Shown here: piece by piece, positions 45,001 to 53,979 of the stretch
Position numbering within the stretch: position 1 is the first letter of the stretch
How the letters are laid out: every line of letters begins with the position of its first letter
Origin: Pacificimonas sp036351775
GTDB lineage: Bacteria; Pseudomonadota; Alphaproteobacteria; Sphingomonadales; Sphingomonadaceae
Length of the DNA stretch: 64,000 nt
Assembly (NCBI GenBank): GCA_036351775.1
Contig: JAZBPX010000053.1
Span: 1 to 64,000 of the forward strand
Direction of reading: 5' to 3'
Translations under genes and position numbers: made by a program
The notes under the pieces: model-generated
The model's input: only the letters and a program-made list of their open reading frames with translations
What the model was told of the DNA's origin: nothing
The model's database searches: none

Positions 45001-45461
45001 CGCACCCAATGGAATTCCTACGGGAGGGGTATAGGAAAGAGGGGTTCACGAAGGCGGCGGATTTGCGGGGGTGCGCGTTCGATCAGCGGGTTTCGGTGTC
45101 GGGTATCGTCCTGATCCGCCAGCGGCCGGGAACGGCGAAGGGCACGGTTTTCATCACGATCGAGGACGAAACGGGCGTCGTGAACCTGATTGTCTGGCCC
45201 GATAAGCTGGAACAATACCGCAAAACGGTCATGGGCGCGCGGCTGATGAGCGTGAAAGGCGTCGTACAGATGGACGAGGATGTGATCCATGTCATCGCGC
45301 ATCATCTGGAGGATGACACGGCGCGCCTGAACAGCCTGTCGGAGGATCTGCTGCCCGCCGATTACGCGCGCGCCGACCATGTGGTCAGCCCGCTGCCGTC
45401 GAACAGCGGACGGCATCCGCGCAACGTTAGCGTGATCCCGAAATCCCGGGATTTTCACTAG
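42105..45461 (+). CDS. dnaE2: Error-prone DNA polymerase III alpha subunit DnaE2
   Basis: The 1118-residue protein is in the DnaE2/ImuC size range. The PHP domain starts with 'YVELGVTSCFSFLRGGSDA' and 'AIGIADRNSMAGVVRHW'. The polymerase core has the catalytic aspartates in 'PDIDVDFEHERR' and in 'GIFKMDVLALGML'. 'GRGSAANSAVCYCLGIT' is also typical. The C-terminal OB domain is 'RVSVSGIVLIRQRPGTAKG'. The start is a GTG three bases after the imuB stop. It performs translesion synthesis with ImuB after SOS induction. Most of the gene has codon use far more AT-rich than the rest of the window, and the last 450 bases return to local composition. Confidence 0.95.
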   Translation: MPEPPLIPDRRTIASDDNFEPNSEAPYVELGVTSCFSFLRGGSDAVDLAKTAYRLGYDAIGIADRNSMAGVVRHWTEVRNTRQRPLTGCRLVSMPDDSGFSYEFLAYPKTRKAYGCLTSMLSAAKMRTLNGAWQEKDVCDLTLQMIAHYVGNDSNEMILIALPSRELDDFSRALPLLCKTLPCLSHLAATLQYQCGDRERINKIHSLANDCGLKVVATNDVHYHESDRRQLVDAMTCIREGFCIHEAGSLLNQNAERYMKSPTEMALLFREWPLAIQETRSIVAEIQFDLGQLKYEYPNDPVPEGLDPQEYLSELVWQGAQWRYDGKIPNDVQSAISRELVLIKQKNIAKYFLTIHDIVDRARYKNILCQGRGSAANSAVCYCLGITSVDPAETDVLFERFISEDRNEPPDIDVDFEHERREEVIQDIYARYGRDRAGLCATVIHYRPRMAIREIGKVMGLSEDVTSALAKTVWGSWGLKVDEDKLVEAGLDLSDPLLARSIQLADQLIGMPRHLSQHVGGFILTERPLTETVPIGNGAMPDRSFIEWDKDDIDALGIFKMDVLALGMLTCIRKCFDLIAQHHGTRYTLATIPKHDPETFDMLCKGDSLGVFQVESRAQMNMLPRLRPRTFYDLVIEVAIVRPGPIQGDMVHPYLKRRRGNETVEYPSPAPEEGPQNELKDILERTLGVPIFQEQAMKIAMVAAEFSSREANQLRKAMATFRAKGKVSDHKEKMLGRMIKRGYDPKFAERCFSQIEGFGEYGFPESHAASFAKLVYVSSYLKCHYPAAFAAALLNSQPMGFYAPAQIIRDVQDHNVEVLSADVNLSEWNSTLETPSLAVAVDGKRVQPALRLGLRQIEGLKETDAAALLLKRGNRYDSVAALRDKAGLGVPVIERLAAADAFNSVGKNRRQALWDARALKNAPDLPLFTYARAADEGVDTEHALPKMPLSEEVVADYQTTRFSLKAHPMEFLREGYRKEGFTKAADLRGCAFDQRVSVSGIVLIRQRPGTAKGTVFITIEDETGVVNLIVWPDKLEQYRKTVMGARLMSVKGVVQMDEDVIHVIAHHLEDDTARLNSLSEDLLPADYARADHVVSPLPSNSGRHPRNVSVIPKSRDFH

Positions 45462-45524
45462 GTCCGATTGCCGCTTCGGCTCGATCTTTCCCGCGGCCTG
45501 CATCTTGCTGGCGTCTGGTCTAAA

Positions 45525-46361
45525 CTAGCGTGGCGGCAAGACCTCGATCCGGGCGGAGGCCGAGACTGTTTCGCCGGGCGCCAGCGCGATCATTTCCGCC
45601 GGGGCGCGGTTAAGGGCGTCGGGCGCATGACTGACGGGCTCCGCGCAGAGAAAGGCGCGGCCGCGCGGCGCGTAGATGTGAAGATGACCGAGCGGCGGCG
45701 TGGCGGTAAGCCTCACGATCCGGTCCGGCCAGCGCAGCACTGCCTCTCCGGACCATCCGGTCAGACAATGATCAACGGGATCGGGAAGCGTACCGTCGAA
45801 CGGCACAAGACGCTGCGGTATCGGGTCGTCATAATCCGCAGTCCAGAGACCTTCGGCCGATATCTCCAATGTCGGCGTGCCGGGAAAATGGGGATGCAGG
45901 CCGAGGCCGAGCGGCATGGGCGTTTTGTCCAGATTGTTGACGGACAGTGTCATGACAAACGCGCGCGGCGTGAGCGCAAAGGTCTGCCGGGCCTCGAATG
46001 ACCAAGGCCAGTCGCCGCCCTTATGAAGCCAAGCGAATGTGGTTCGCGTCTCGCTGCGCTCCTCAACCGTCCATAGGGCGCGCCATCCAAAACCGTGAAG
46101 CGCGTGCGGGGCAGCGGGCGGCATGGGAGGCAGCTGAACGTCCTGGCCCTGCCACGCGAAGCGGCCCTCGCTGATCCGGCTGGAGAAAGGCACGAGCGGG
46201 TAGCAGGCGGACTGAAGCGGATCGGACGATCCGTCCGGCATGGGGCGAAGAATGCGCTCTCCCGCGACCGACCACTGCCGGACGACGGCGCCCCGAGGGT
46301 CGACTATGAGCTGGGAAGGCTCCGCAGTCAGTTGGACGGCATCCACCGCGGTTCCGCTCAT
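45525..46361 (-). CDS. Aldose 1-epimerase (galactose mutarotase-like)
   Basis: The 278-residue protein fits the aldose epimerase family: 'HALHGFGWRALW' carries the first active-site His, 'GLGLHPHFPG' the second, and the general-base Glu is in 'AFLCAEPVSHAPDALN'. It interconverts alpha and beta sugar anomers, feeding galactokinase. It overlaps the galK stop by four bases and closes the galT-galK-galM run. It is shorter than E. coli GalM (about 345) and closer to the YeaD/LacX-like branch, so substrate range is open. Confidence 0.88.
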   Translation of the reverse strand: MSGTAVDAVQLTAEPSQLIVDPRGAVVRQWSVAGERILRPMPDGSSDPLQSACYPLVPFSSRISEGRFAWQGQDVQLPPMPPAAPHALHGFGWRALWTVEERSETRTTFAWLHKGGDWPWSFEARQTFALTPRAFVMTLSVNNLDKTPMPLGLGLHPHFPGTPTLEISAEGLWTADYDDPIPQRLVPFDGTLPDPVDHCLTGWSGEAVLRWPDRIVRLTATPPLGHLHIYAPRGRAFLCAEPVSHAPDALNRAPAEMIALAPGETVSASARIEVLPPR

Positions 46362-47515
46362 ATGGCGAGTTCCCGAACCCCGGCTGCAGCGGCGACCTCA
46401 AACATCAACGGCGCATCGCCCGCTGGTGTGCGGTAATCCCGCCGGGTAGCGCGGATGGCTGCGGCAATGCCGTCATGAGACGCAACGCAGACAACGCAGC
46501 CGCCAAACCCGCCGCCCGTCATGCGTGCGCCGCCTTCGCTGCCAACGGCCCGCGCGATGATTTTCACGAGCGTGTCGATGCCAGGAACCGTGATCTCGAA
46601 ATCATTTCTCATGGACTGGTGGGATGCCGCGAAGAGGTCGCGGATTGCTGCGAGGTCTCCGTTTTGCAGCGCCTCGGCAGCCGACAGAACCCGCGCGTTC
46701 TCGCTGACCACATGGCGCGCCCGGCGGAAGGGTTTGTCCGGCAGAGCGCCCCGCGCATTCTCGAGCGTTTCGAACGACAGATCGCGGAGTGCCGCTACGC
46801 CATAGTGCCGCGCCGCCGCCTCGCACTGGGCGCGGCGTTCGTTGTACGCGCTGCCCGTCAAGCCGCGCCGTATGCCGGAATGGATAACAAGGATGCCGAG
46901 CGAGGCGGGGATCGTGATGAGCCGCGTTTGAAAGGAGCGACAATCGAGAAGCAGGGCGTGGTCCGCCTGCGCCTTGGCCGATACAAGCTGGTCCATGATG
47001 CCGCAGTTTACACCGACGAACTCATTCTCGGCGCGCTGTGCGATCCGGGCGAGGACCGCCCCGTCGGGTTCGGCCGGCGCGAAGGTTCTGGCGAGCGCGA
47101 CCCCGAGAGATGCCGATGACGAAAGGCCCGCGCCCTGAGGCACGTTGCCGGCAATGGCGAGGCGGCAGGGTTTGATCGAACCGGGGCCGCACTGCATGAC
47201 CTGCGCAATGCCGCGGACATAGCCGGTCCACGAGGCGTCTTCCCGTTGCGCTATGGGCTGGTCGAGGGAAAACCGGTCGCGCTGATCGCCATAGTCTGCC
47301 GCAACGACATCGACGGTGCCGTTATGTCCGGCCCCGGATGCGATGAGCGTGCCGTAGCCGATGGCCACGGGGAGGCAGAAACCGTCGTTATAGTCGGTAT
47401 GCTCGCCGATCAGATTGACCCGGCCCGGCGCGTAGACGAGCCGGTCGGGGGCCGCGCCGAACCCTACTTCGTACGCGGTAACGGCGCGGTCGATGAGGGC
47501 TGGGTCGACGGTCAT
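46358..47515 (-). CDS. galK: Galactokinase
   Basis: The 385-residue GHMP kinase has the galactokinase signature 'GRVNLIGEHTDYNDGF' near residue 30, the ATP loop 'VPQGAGLSSSASLGVAL' and the C-terminal 'MTGGGFGGCVVCVA'. It phosphorylates alpha-D-galactose at C1. It overlaps galT at its start and the epimerase at its end by four bases each, so the Leloir genes form one transcript. galE is not in the window. Confidence 0.95.
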   Translation of the reverse strand: MTVDPALIDRAVTAYEVGFGAAPDRLVYAPGRVNLIGEHTDYNDGFCLPVAIGYGTLIASGAGHNGTVDVVAADYGDQRDRFSLDQPIAQREDASWTGYVRGIAQVMQCGPGSIKPCRLAIAGNVPQGAGLSSSASLGVALARTFAPAEPDGAVLARIAQRAENEFVGVNCGIMDQLVSAKAQADHALLLDCRSFQTRLITIPASLGILVIHSGIRRGLTGSAYNERRAQCEAAARHYGVAALRDLSFETLENARGALPDKPFRRARHVVSENARVLSAAEALQNGDLAAIRDLFAASHQSMRNDFEITVPGIDTLVKIIARAVGSEGGARMTGGGFGGCVVCVASHDGIAAAIRATRRDYRTPAGDAPLMFEVAAAAGVRELAI

Positions 47516-48537
47516 GACGACAGCGCCCCCGGTACAGCGCGCAGGCGCTCGGCAGCCTGTTCGGGCGTCAGGTCGCGTTGGGGTTCGGCGAGCATCTCAT
47601 AGCCGACCATGAACTTGCGCACGGTCGCCGAGCGCAGGAGGGGCGGGTAGAAATGCGCGTGGACCTGCCAGTGCTGTGTCTCGCGATCGCCGAACGGTGC
47701 CTGGTGCCAGCCCATGGAATAGGGAAAGCGCGTGCCGAACAGATTGTCGTAGCGGGCGGTGAGTTCGCCGAGGATAGCGGCAAGGCCATCGCGCTGGCCG
47801 GGGGTCATGTCGGGCAGGCGCTGGAGCGCGAAGCGGGGGAGAAGCAGCGTCTCGAACGGCCAGGCTGCCCAATAGGGCACAACGGCGAGCCAGTCCGCTG
47901 TGCTAGCGACGACCCGTTCGCCCGACGCGGCCTCGGCCGCAGCAACATCGAGGAGCATATTGGTACCGTGCTGGGCGAGGTAGGCGGCCTGCGTTCGATC
48001 CTCGCGCACCGCCTCGTTGGGTAAATAATCGGTCGCCCAGACCTGCCCGTGCGGATGCGGGTTCGAGCAGCCCATCATCTCGCCCTTGTTCTCGAACAGC
48101 TGTACCCAGGCGTGGCGCTGGCCGAGGTCGAGGGTCTGGTCGGCCCAGGTATCGACGACGGCGCGGCGCTGGGGCGCGGAGAGTTCGGGGAGAGTGCGGC
48201 TGTGGTCAGGTGAGAAGCAGATGACGCGGCAGGTGCCGCGTGCTGGGACGTTCTGGAACAGGGGGGAGGAGGAGAGTGGTGCGTGATTGCCGCCGCTGGA
48301 GAGGGCCGAGAAGTCGTTCTCGAAAACGAATACGCCTGTGTAGTCTGGGTTCTGGACGCCGCCTGCGCGCAGGTTGCCGGGGCAGAGGTAGCAGCCTTCG
48401 TCATAGGCCGGGCGGGGCTGTTCGTCGGGCTTTGCCTCCGCGCCTTGCCAGGGCCGCTGGGCCCGTTGGGGTGAGACGAGCAGCCACTCGTCGGTGAGCG
48501 GGTTGTAGCGGCGGTGCGGGCCGGTCTCCACCATCAT
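47512..48537 (-). CDS. galT: Galactose-1-phosphate uridylyltransferase
   Basis: From the ATG at 48537 the enzyme has 341 residues. 'CYLCPGN' supplies zinc ligands, 'GCSNPHPHGQVWA' holds the active-site His-Pro-His nucleophile, and 'HWQVHAHFYPP' is the conserved C-terminal His cluster. It exchanges UMP between UDP-glucose and galactose-1-phosphate. The same frame is open far upstream, but that part is antiphase to the symporter gene. The start overlaps the symporter stop. Confidence 0.95.
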   Translation of the reverse strand: MMVETGPHRRYNPLTDEWLLVSPQRAQRPWQGAEAKPDEQPRPAYDEGCYLCPGNLRAGGVQNPDYTGVFVFENDFSALSSGGNHAPLSSSPLFQNVPARGTCRVICFSPDHSRTLPELSAPQRRAVVDTWADQTLDLGQRHAWVQLFENKGEMMGCSNPHPHGQVWATDYLPNEAVREDRTQAAYLAQHGTNMLLDVAAAEAASGERVVASTADWLAVVPYWAAWPFETLLLPRFALQRLPDMTPGQRDGLAAILGELTARYDNLFGTRFPYSMGWHQAPFGDRETQHWQVHAHFYPPLLRSATVRKFMVGYEMLAEPQRDLTPEQAAERLRAVPGALSS

Positions 48538-50003
48538 GCGGCGCGGAGTGAGGGCAGTGAGAGAATGGCCCGGCCGCCGAGCGCGATACGGTTGAAGATG
48601 AGAGCGGCTAGAACTGACGTCACAAGAACGACGACCATGAAGTCGATATAGTGCATGGTGATGATCCCCGCTGGCGACAGGACGAAGGTGAAGGTGCCGT
48701 AAAGCGCTACACCCCAAAGAACGCCGGCAATGGCGGCGGTTGCGCCCACGCCCCGAAACAGGAGACCGGCCACGAAGGCGCTGAGGATGGGCATGGAGAG
48801 GAGGCCGTTGAGTTCCTGCAAAAGGTTGATGATGCTCTCGGCGTTCAGGAACAGCGGAACCATCAGAAGCGCGATGATCGTCGCGATAATGGACATGAGC
48901 GCGCCGAGCTTCCAGTGGTTCGCGACCGGGCCGATGAACTGTTCGTGGAAGTCGACCGAGTAGAGCGCGACGGTGGAATTGAGGACCGCGCTGAACGTCG
49001 TGATGACGGCAGCGGCGACCATTGCGGCGAACGCGCCGGAGAGCCAGCCGGGCAGAACTTCGGAAACGAGGCGGCCATAGGCGGCGTCGCCGATATCGCC
49101 GAACAGCTTGTACGCGACGACGCCCGGGATGACGACGATGGCGGGGACGACGAGGATACGGATCAGCGCGGCGGCGATAACGCCCTTCTGCGCCTCCGCC
49201 ACGGTGGGGGCGGCCATGGCGCGCTGGGTGATGTTCTGGTTGGTGGACCAGTAGAAGATCTGGATGAAGATCATGCCGGTGAAAAGGGTATGGAAGGGGA
49301 TGGGGCTGTCCGGACCGCCGACCATGCTGAGGCGCTCTGCCGGGACGCCGCTGACGATGTCGAAATCGACGGCGGCCAGGGCGAGGATCACGATGAGGAC
49401 GGCGAGGCCGAGGATGCCGATGCCGGAATAGGTGTCCATGACGGCGACCGCCCTCAGCCCGCCGAAGATCGTGTAGGCTGCGCTGATGACCGCAAGGATG
49501 ATCGCGAAGGTCATCAAGGGGACGGTGCCGCCGAACAGCGACTGCATGAACAGGCTGCCCGAATAAAGCGCGGCGGGCAGGTAGATGAGGATGTTGCCGA
49601 CGAGGAACAGCGCCGAGATGAGGGTGCGGATCGAGCGGCCGCCATAGCGGCGCTCGAGGAGCTCGGTCACCGTGGTGCAGTTGTTGCGGTAGTAAATGGG
49701 TACGAAGACGTAGGCGAGGATCATCAGGCCGAAAAAGCCCGCAATCTCCCACCAGGCGAGGAGCAGCATCTGGTTGCCGTTCATGCCGACGAGCTGGTCG
49801 GTGGAAAGGTTCGTCAACGTGATGGAGCCGGCGACGAAGACCCAGCTGAGGCCGCCGCCGGCGAGGAAGACATCTTTCTTCGATCCATCGTGACGCTTGG
49901 CCTGCCGGACCTTCAGCCAGGTGGCGATGCCGATGATGGCGGTGATGACAATGCAGACGCCGATCTGGAGGGCGCTGTCGATGGTCGCTGCAGTCTCAAA
50001 CAC
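48534..50003 (-). CDS. Sodium/sugar symporter (SSS family, SglT-like)
   Basis: From the GTG at 50003, preceded by GGAGGGG, the permease has 489 residues and about 13 hydrophobic helices. 'FLAGGGLSWVFVAGSITLTNLSTDQLVGMNG' region (about 35-65) carries the SSS helix-1 sodium and sugar contacts, 'WWEIAGFFGL' and 'ERRYGGRSIRTL' follow. It is in the SglT-type sugar branch. An upstream frame of 69 codons is proline-rich and has no family match. Placed before galT-galK-galM, it should import galactose or a related hexose with sodium. Confidence 0.88.
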   Translation of the reverse strand: MFETAATIDSALQIGVCIVITAIIGIATWLKVRQAKRHDGSKKDVFLAGGGLSWVFVAGSITLTNLSTDQLVGMNGNQMLLLAWWEIAGFFGLMILAYVFVPIYYRNNCTTVTELLERRYGGRSIRTLISALFLVGNILIYLPAALYSGSLFMQSLFGGTVPLMTFAIILAVISAAYTIFGGLRAVAVMDTYSGIGILGLAVLIVILALAAVDFDIVSGVPAERLSMVGGPDSPIPFHTLFTGMIFIQIFYWSTNQNITQRAMAAPTVAEAQKGVIAAALIRILVVPAIVVIPGVVAYKLFGDIGDAAYGRLVSEVLPGWLSGAFAAMVAAAVITTFSAVLNSTVALYSVDFHEQFIGPVANHWKLGALMSIIATIIALLMVPLFLNAESIINLLQELNGLLSMPILSAFVAGLLFRGVGATAAIAGVLWGVALYGTFTFVLSPAGIITMHYIDFMVVVLVTSVLAALIFNRIALGGRAILSLPSLRAA

Positions 50004-50074
50004 TCGGTGCTTCCCCTCCGCCCCCCGGCGCGTCAGAGCGGGACATGCATGAGGGCGCGGGGAGGTGCAAGCGG

Positions 50075-52072
50075 GTGAACGAGCAGTGCGAGCATCTGCG
50101 GCTGGATGACGAGGCGGTGACGGTCGTCTGGACGGCAGAGGCGGGGAATGTCCTGCTGACCTATCTGGGGCCGCGATTGCCGGACGATGCTGATCTTGGT
50201 GCGGTGGCAACGGCGGGGGTGCGGGGGCGGCATGAGAATCAGGCTGAGGAGCCTGCTGTTCCGGGGCTGTTTTCGGGTGGTGATGAGAAGTCGCAGAGGA
50301 GGGTGGTTTCGGCGTTTTCGGAAACGGGTGGGGAGTCGCTTAGCGCGCGGGTTGTTGATGAGAGGATGGGGCGGGCATACTCCCTTCGGTGGGAGAAGGT
50401 GGGGGTGCGGCCGGGGGCGTTTCGGATTGAATCGCAGGGGGTTATGAGGCTTCCGGTGCCAGGTTGGGCGACGCGGTTTCGGACCTTTTCGGGGCGATGG
50501 GCGGGGGAGATGCGGTCTGCGGTGAGGCCGCTTGCCGAGGCGCGGTACCACGCGACAGATAGCGAGGGCCGGGCGGGCCATGGCGGGGGGCACTGGCTGG
50601 TTCTGGAGGCTGGGGATTGCGGGGCGGAACGGGGGCTGTGTCTGGCGGTTTTCCTGGAGTCCGGCGTGTTTCACGATGTGCGGGTGGACGGCGATGCCGA
50701 TGGGCGGGGGCTTGTCACCATGTCGAACGGGGCGGCTGATTTAGCGGGGTATCTGCTGTTTAGTGCCGACGGTGAGAACGGGCTGATGCGGGCGGCGCAT
50801 GGGCTGGTGCGGACGGAGTTGCCGGCGCAGCGGGACAGTCGCGGGCCGCGCAAGGTGCATCTGAACACCTGGGAGGCGCTGGGGTTCGACATGGATGAGG
50901 CGTCGTGCCTGCGGCTGGTCGATGATGCGGCGGCCATCGGCGCGGAGCGGTTCGTGCTTGACGACGGGTGGTTCAGGGGGCGGCGGGACGACCGGACGAG
51001 CCTGGGTGACTGGACGGTGGATGCGGATCGGTTTCCAAATGGGCTGACGCCGCTGATCGAGCGCTGCCGCGCGAAGGGCCTCGATTTCGGGCTGTGGGTC
51101 GAGCCGGAAATGGTGAGCCCGGACAGTGAGCTGGCGCGTGCGCATCCGGAGTGGATCATCGGCGGACCGGATGCGCCGACGCAGCGCAACCAGTTGATGC
51201 TGGACCTGACGCGGGACGATGCGCGGGCCTTTGTGTTCGAGAGCATCGACCGGCTGCTGCGTGAGAATGACATCGCCTATCTGAAGTGGGATCATAACCG
51301 GCCGCTGCTTTCGGCTTCGGAGGCTGACGAGGCTGCGCTGTCACAGGTCGGCGCGCAGATGATGCGCGACCTGCGCCGCGCCCATCCGGGGCTGGAGATC
51401 GAAGCCTGCGCGAGCGGCGGCGGGCGGATCGATTATGAGATGCTGCGTCATTGCCGCCGGGTGTGGCCGAGCGACAATAATGACGCCGTCGAGCGGCTGC
51501 GGATCATCCGGGAATGGTCGCGCTTCATTCCGCTGGATGTGCTGGGCAATCATGTGGGGCCGAGTCCGAACCCGGTAACGGGGCGGCGGCTGGACATGGA
51601 TTTCCGCGCGAAGGTCGCGATGTTCGGCCATATGGGCGTTGAGGCCGACCCCGGCGCGATGACCGCGGACGAGCGGGACGTGCTGGCGGCGCATATCGCG
51701 CTGTACAAGGCGTGGCGCGGTGTGATCCATGGCGGCGATCTGTATCATTTGCGCTTTGCCGATGCGGGGCAGACTGGCTTTCTCTGTCTGGCGGAAGAGG
51801 GCGCGCGGGGGCTGGCGCTGGCGGCGCGGACGGACTTTGCAGCGAAGCATGAGGGGGAGCCAGTGCGCCTGCCGGGACTGGCAGCGGACGCAGGTTACCG
51901 CGTGCGCCTGCTGGAACCGTGGCCGGACAAGGCGCGGCGCTACCTGTCAAACGCGACGAAGTGGCGAGAAGGGATCGTGCTGCCGGGACAGGCGATGATG
52001 ACGAGCGGGCTGGCGCTGCCGCTGACCCATCCCGAAACCGCGTGGCTGATCGCACTGGAGCGCGTCGGATGA
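50075..52072 (+). CDS. GH36 alpha-galactosidase
   Basis: The protein has 665 residues from the GTG at 50075; an ATG at 50045 would add ten. The barrel includes 'FVLDDGWFRGRRDDRTSLGDW' (position 300 region), the nucleophile Asp406 in 'YLKWDHNR', 'ACASGGGRIDYEMLRH' and the acid/base Asp in 'RVWPSDNNDAVERL'. It removes alpha-1,6-galactose from melibiose, raffinose and similar sugars. No signal peptide, so it acts on imported oligosaccharides. It is divergent from the symporter, with about 70 bases between starts. Confidence 0.93.
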   Translation: MNEQCEHLRLDDEAVTVVWTAEAGNVLLTYLGPRLPDDADLGAVATAGVRGRHENQAEEPAVPGLFSGGDEKSQRRVVSAFSETGGESLSARVVDERMGRAYSLRWEKVGVRPGAFRIESQGVMRLPVPGWATRFRTFSGRWAGEMRSAVRPLAEARYHATDSEGRAGHGGGHWLVLEAGDCGAERGLCLAVFLESGVFHDVRVDGDADGRGLVTMSNGAADLAGYLLFSADGENGLMRAAHGLVRTELPAQRDSRGPRKVHLNTWEALGFDMDEASCLRLVDDAAAIGAERFVLDDGWFRGRRDDRTSLGDWTVDADRFPNGLTPLIERCRAKGLDFGLWVEPEMVSPDSELARAHPEWIIGGPDAPTQRNQLMLDLTRDDARAFVFESIDRLLRENDIAYLKWDHNRPLLSASEADEAALSQVGAQMMRDLRRAHPGLEIEACASGGGRIDYEMLRHCRRVWPSDNNDAVERLRIIREWSRFIPLDVLGNHVGPSPNPVTGRRLDMDFRAKVAMFGHMGVEADPGAMTADERDVLAAHIALYKAWRGVIHGGDLYHLRFADAGQTGFLCLAEEGARGLALAARTDFAAKHEGEPVRLPGLAADAGYRVRLLEPWPDKARRYLSNATKWREGIVLPGQAMMTSGLALPLTHPETAWLIALERVG

Positions 52073-53979
52073 ACCTGGGTGTCTGCTACTATCCGGAACA
52101 CTGGCCCGAGGCGATGTGGGCGAACGATGCGCGGCGGATGCGCGAACTCGGCCTGTCGCACGTGCGGATCGCGGAATTTGCGTGGAGCCGGATCGAGCCG
52201 GAAGAGGGGCGGTTCGACTGGGACTGGCTGGACCGGGCGGTCGAGGTGCTGGCTGCCGAGGGCCTGAAGATCATCATGTGCACGCCGACCGCGACACCGC
52301 CGAAATGGCTGGTCGACAGGATGCCGGACATGGTGGCGGTGGACCGGCACGGGCGGCCGCGAAAGTTTGGATCGCGGCGGCATTACTGCTTTTCGCACAA
52401 AGGGTACCGGGCGGAGAGCCAGCGCATTACGCGGGCCGTCGCGGGACGCTACGGGAAGCATCCGGCGGTCGTCGCCTGGCAGACCGACAATGAATATGGC
52501 TGCCACGATACGGTGCTGAGCTATTCAGATGCCGCGGCGGACGGGTTCCGGGCGTGGCTGGCGGGGCGGTACGAGGATGTGGACGCGCTGAACCGGGCCT
52601 GGGGCAACGTGTTCTGGAGCATGGAATACCGGTCCTTTGGTGAAATCGATCCGCCGAACCTGACCGTGACCGAGGCGAACCCGGCGCATGTGCTGGACTA
52701 TCGGCATTTCGGTTCGGATCAGGTGGCGGCGTTCGACCGGGAGCAGACGGACATTTTACGCGCGCTGTCGCCGGGCCGTGAGATCATGCATAATTTCATG
52801 GGGTTCTTCACAGAGTTCGACCATCACGAGGTGGGGCGGGCGCTGGATGTGGCGGGGTGGGACAGCTATCCGCTGGGGTTCCTGGAGCAGTTCTGGTTCG
52901 ACGAAGACACCAAGTCGCGCTTTGCGCAGACGGGGGAGCCGGACATCGCCGCGTTCCACCACGACCTCTACCGGGGATGCGCGCCCAAATGGGCCGTCCT
53001 GGAGCAGCAGCCGGGGCCGGTGAACTGGGCGCGCTACAACCCCGCGCCGCTGCCCGGTATGGTGCGGAAATGGACGCTGGAGGCGTGGGCGCACGGGGCG
53101 GACCTCGTGTCCTATTTCCGCTGGCGGCAGGCCCCGTTCGCGCAGGAGCAGATGCATGCCGGGCTGCGGCGACCCGATGACAGCGAAGCCGATGCCTATG
53201 CCGAGGTGCAGCAGGTGGCGGCGGAGCTGGACGCGCTGGGTGAGGCCGAGGCGGTAGAGGCACCCGCTGCGCTGGTGTTTTCCTATCAGGCGGCGTGGAT
53301 GCTCGATATTCAGCGGCAGGGGACGAGCTTTTCGTATCTCGAGCTGGCCTATGCGATGTACGGGGCGCTGCGGCGGCTGGGGCTGAATGTCGATATTGTC
53401 AGCGAGCACGCGCCGCTGGACGGGTACCGGATGGTGGCGGTGCCGAGCCTGCCGCGGGATCCGGTGGGCGAGCATCCAGTGTTGGCTTTTGACGGGCCGC
53501 TTCTGTTGGGACCGCGGACGGGCAGCAAGGGCCCTGTGTTTTCCGTGGCGGACGGTTTGCCGCCGGGGCGGTTCCGGGAGCGCATCCCAATCCGGGTGAA
53601 CAAGGTAGAGAGCCTGCGGCCGGGGACGACGCGGACGCTGGACGGCGATGTGGTCGTGCGCTGGGCGGAGGATGTCGAGGCGCTGGATGAGAGGGTTCTG
53701 CAGGAGGGGGCGGTCTGGCGGGCGGGGGCGGTGCGCTATCTGGCGGGGTGGCCAACGGATGCGATCCTTGATCGGGTGTTTGCCGCGATGGCGGCGGAGG
53801 CGGGCGTGGAGACGCTGGCGGTGCCGGAGGGCGTGCGGGTGCGGCGGCATGGTGGGTATGTCTTTGCGAGCAATGTGGCACCGGAGGAGCGGGATGTTTC
53901 CGCGCTCGTCGGGGATGCCGAGCTTGTGATTGGCGGGGCGGTTCTGGGGCCTGTAGACGTGGCGGTGTGGCGGGGATGA
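52069..53979 (+). CDS. GH42 beta-galactosidase
   Basis: The 636-residue enzyme begins with the family's 'GVCYYPEHWPEAMWANDARRM' region. The acid/base Glu is in 'WQTDNEYGCHD', and the nucleophile Glu is in 'WAVLEQQPGPVNWARYN'. Domain B (trimerisation fold) and a small C-terminal domain follow. No signal peptide. Its ATG overlaps the stop of the alpha-galactosidase, so both are made together. GH42 enzymes split short beta-galactosides, often from plant or algal polysaccharide breakdown, rather than lactose alone. Confidence 0.95.
   Translation: MNLGVCYYPEHWPEAMWANDARRMRELGLSHVRIAEFAWSRIEPEEGRFDWDWLDRAVEVLAAEGLKIIMCTPTATPPKWLVDRMPDMVAVDRHGRPRKFGSRRHYCFSHKGYRAESQRITRAVAGRYGKHPAVVAWQTDNEYGCHDTVLSYSDAAADGFRAWLAGRYEDVDALNRAWGNVFWSMEYRSFGEIDPPNLTVTEANPAHVLDYRHFGSDQVAAFDREQTDILRALSPGREIMHNFMGFFTEFDHHEVGRALDVAGWDSYPLGFLEQFWFDEDTKSRFAQTGEPDIAAFHHDLYRGCAPKWAVLEQQPGPVNWARYNPAPLPGMVRKWTLEAWAHGADLVSYFRWRQAPFAQEQMHAGLRRPDDSEADAYAEVQQVAAELDALGEAEAVEAPAALVFSYQAAWMLDIQRQGTSFSYLELAYAMYGALRRLGLNVDIVSEHAPLDGYRMVAVPSLPRDPVGEHPVLAFDGPLLLGPRTGSKGPVFSVADGLPPGRFRERIPIRVNKVESLRPGTTRTLDGDVVVRWAEDVEALDERVLQEGAVWRAGAVRYLAGWPTDAILDRVFAAMAAEAGVETLAVPEGVRVRRHGGYVFASNVAPEERDVSALVGDAELVIGGAVLGPVDVAVWRG

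Noticed and set aside
48538..49752. N-terminal extension of galT by about 400 residues
   Set aside because: Arginine/histidine-rich shadow of the sodium symporter. GalT proteins start at the assigned ATG.
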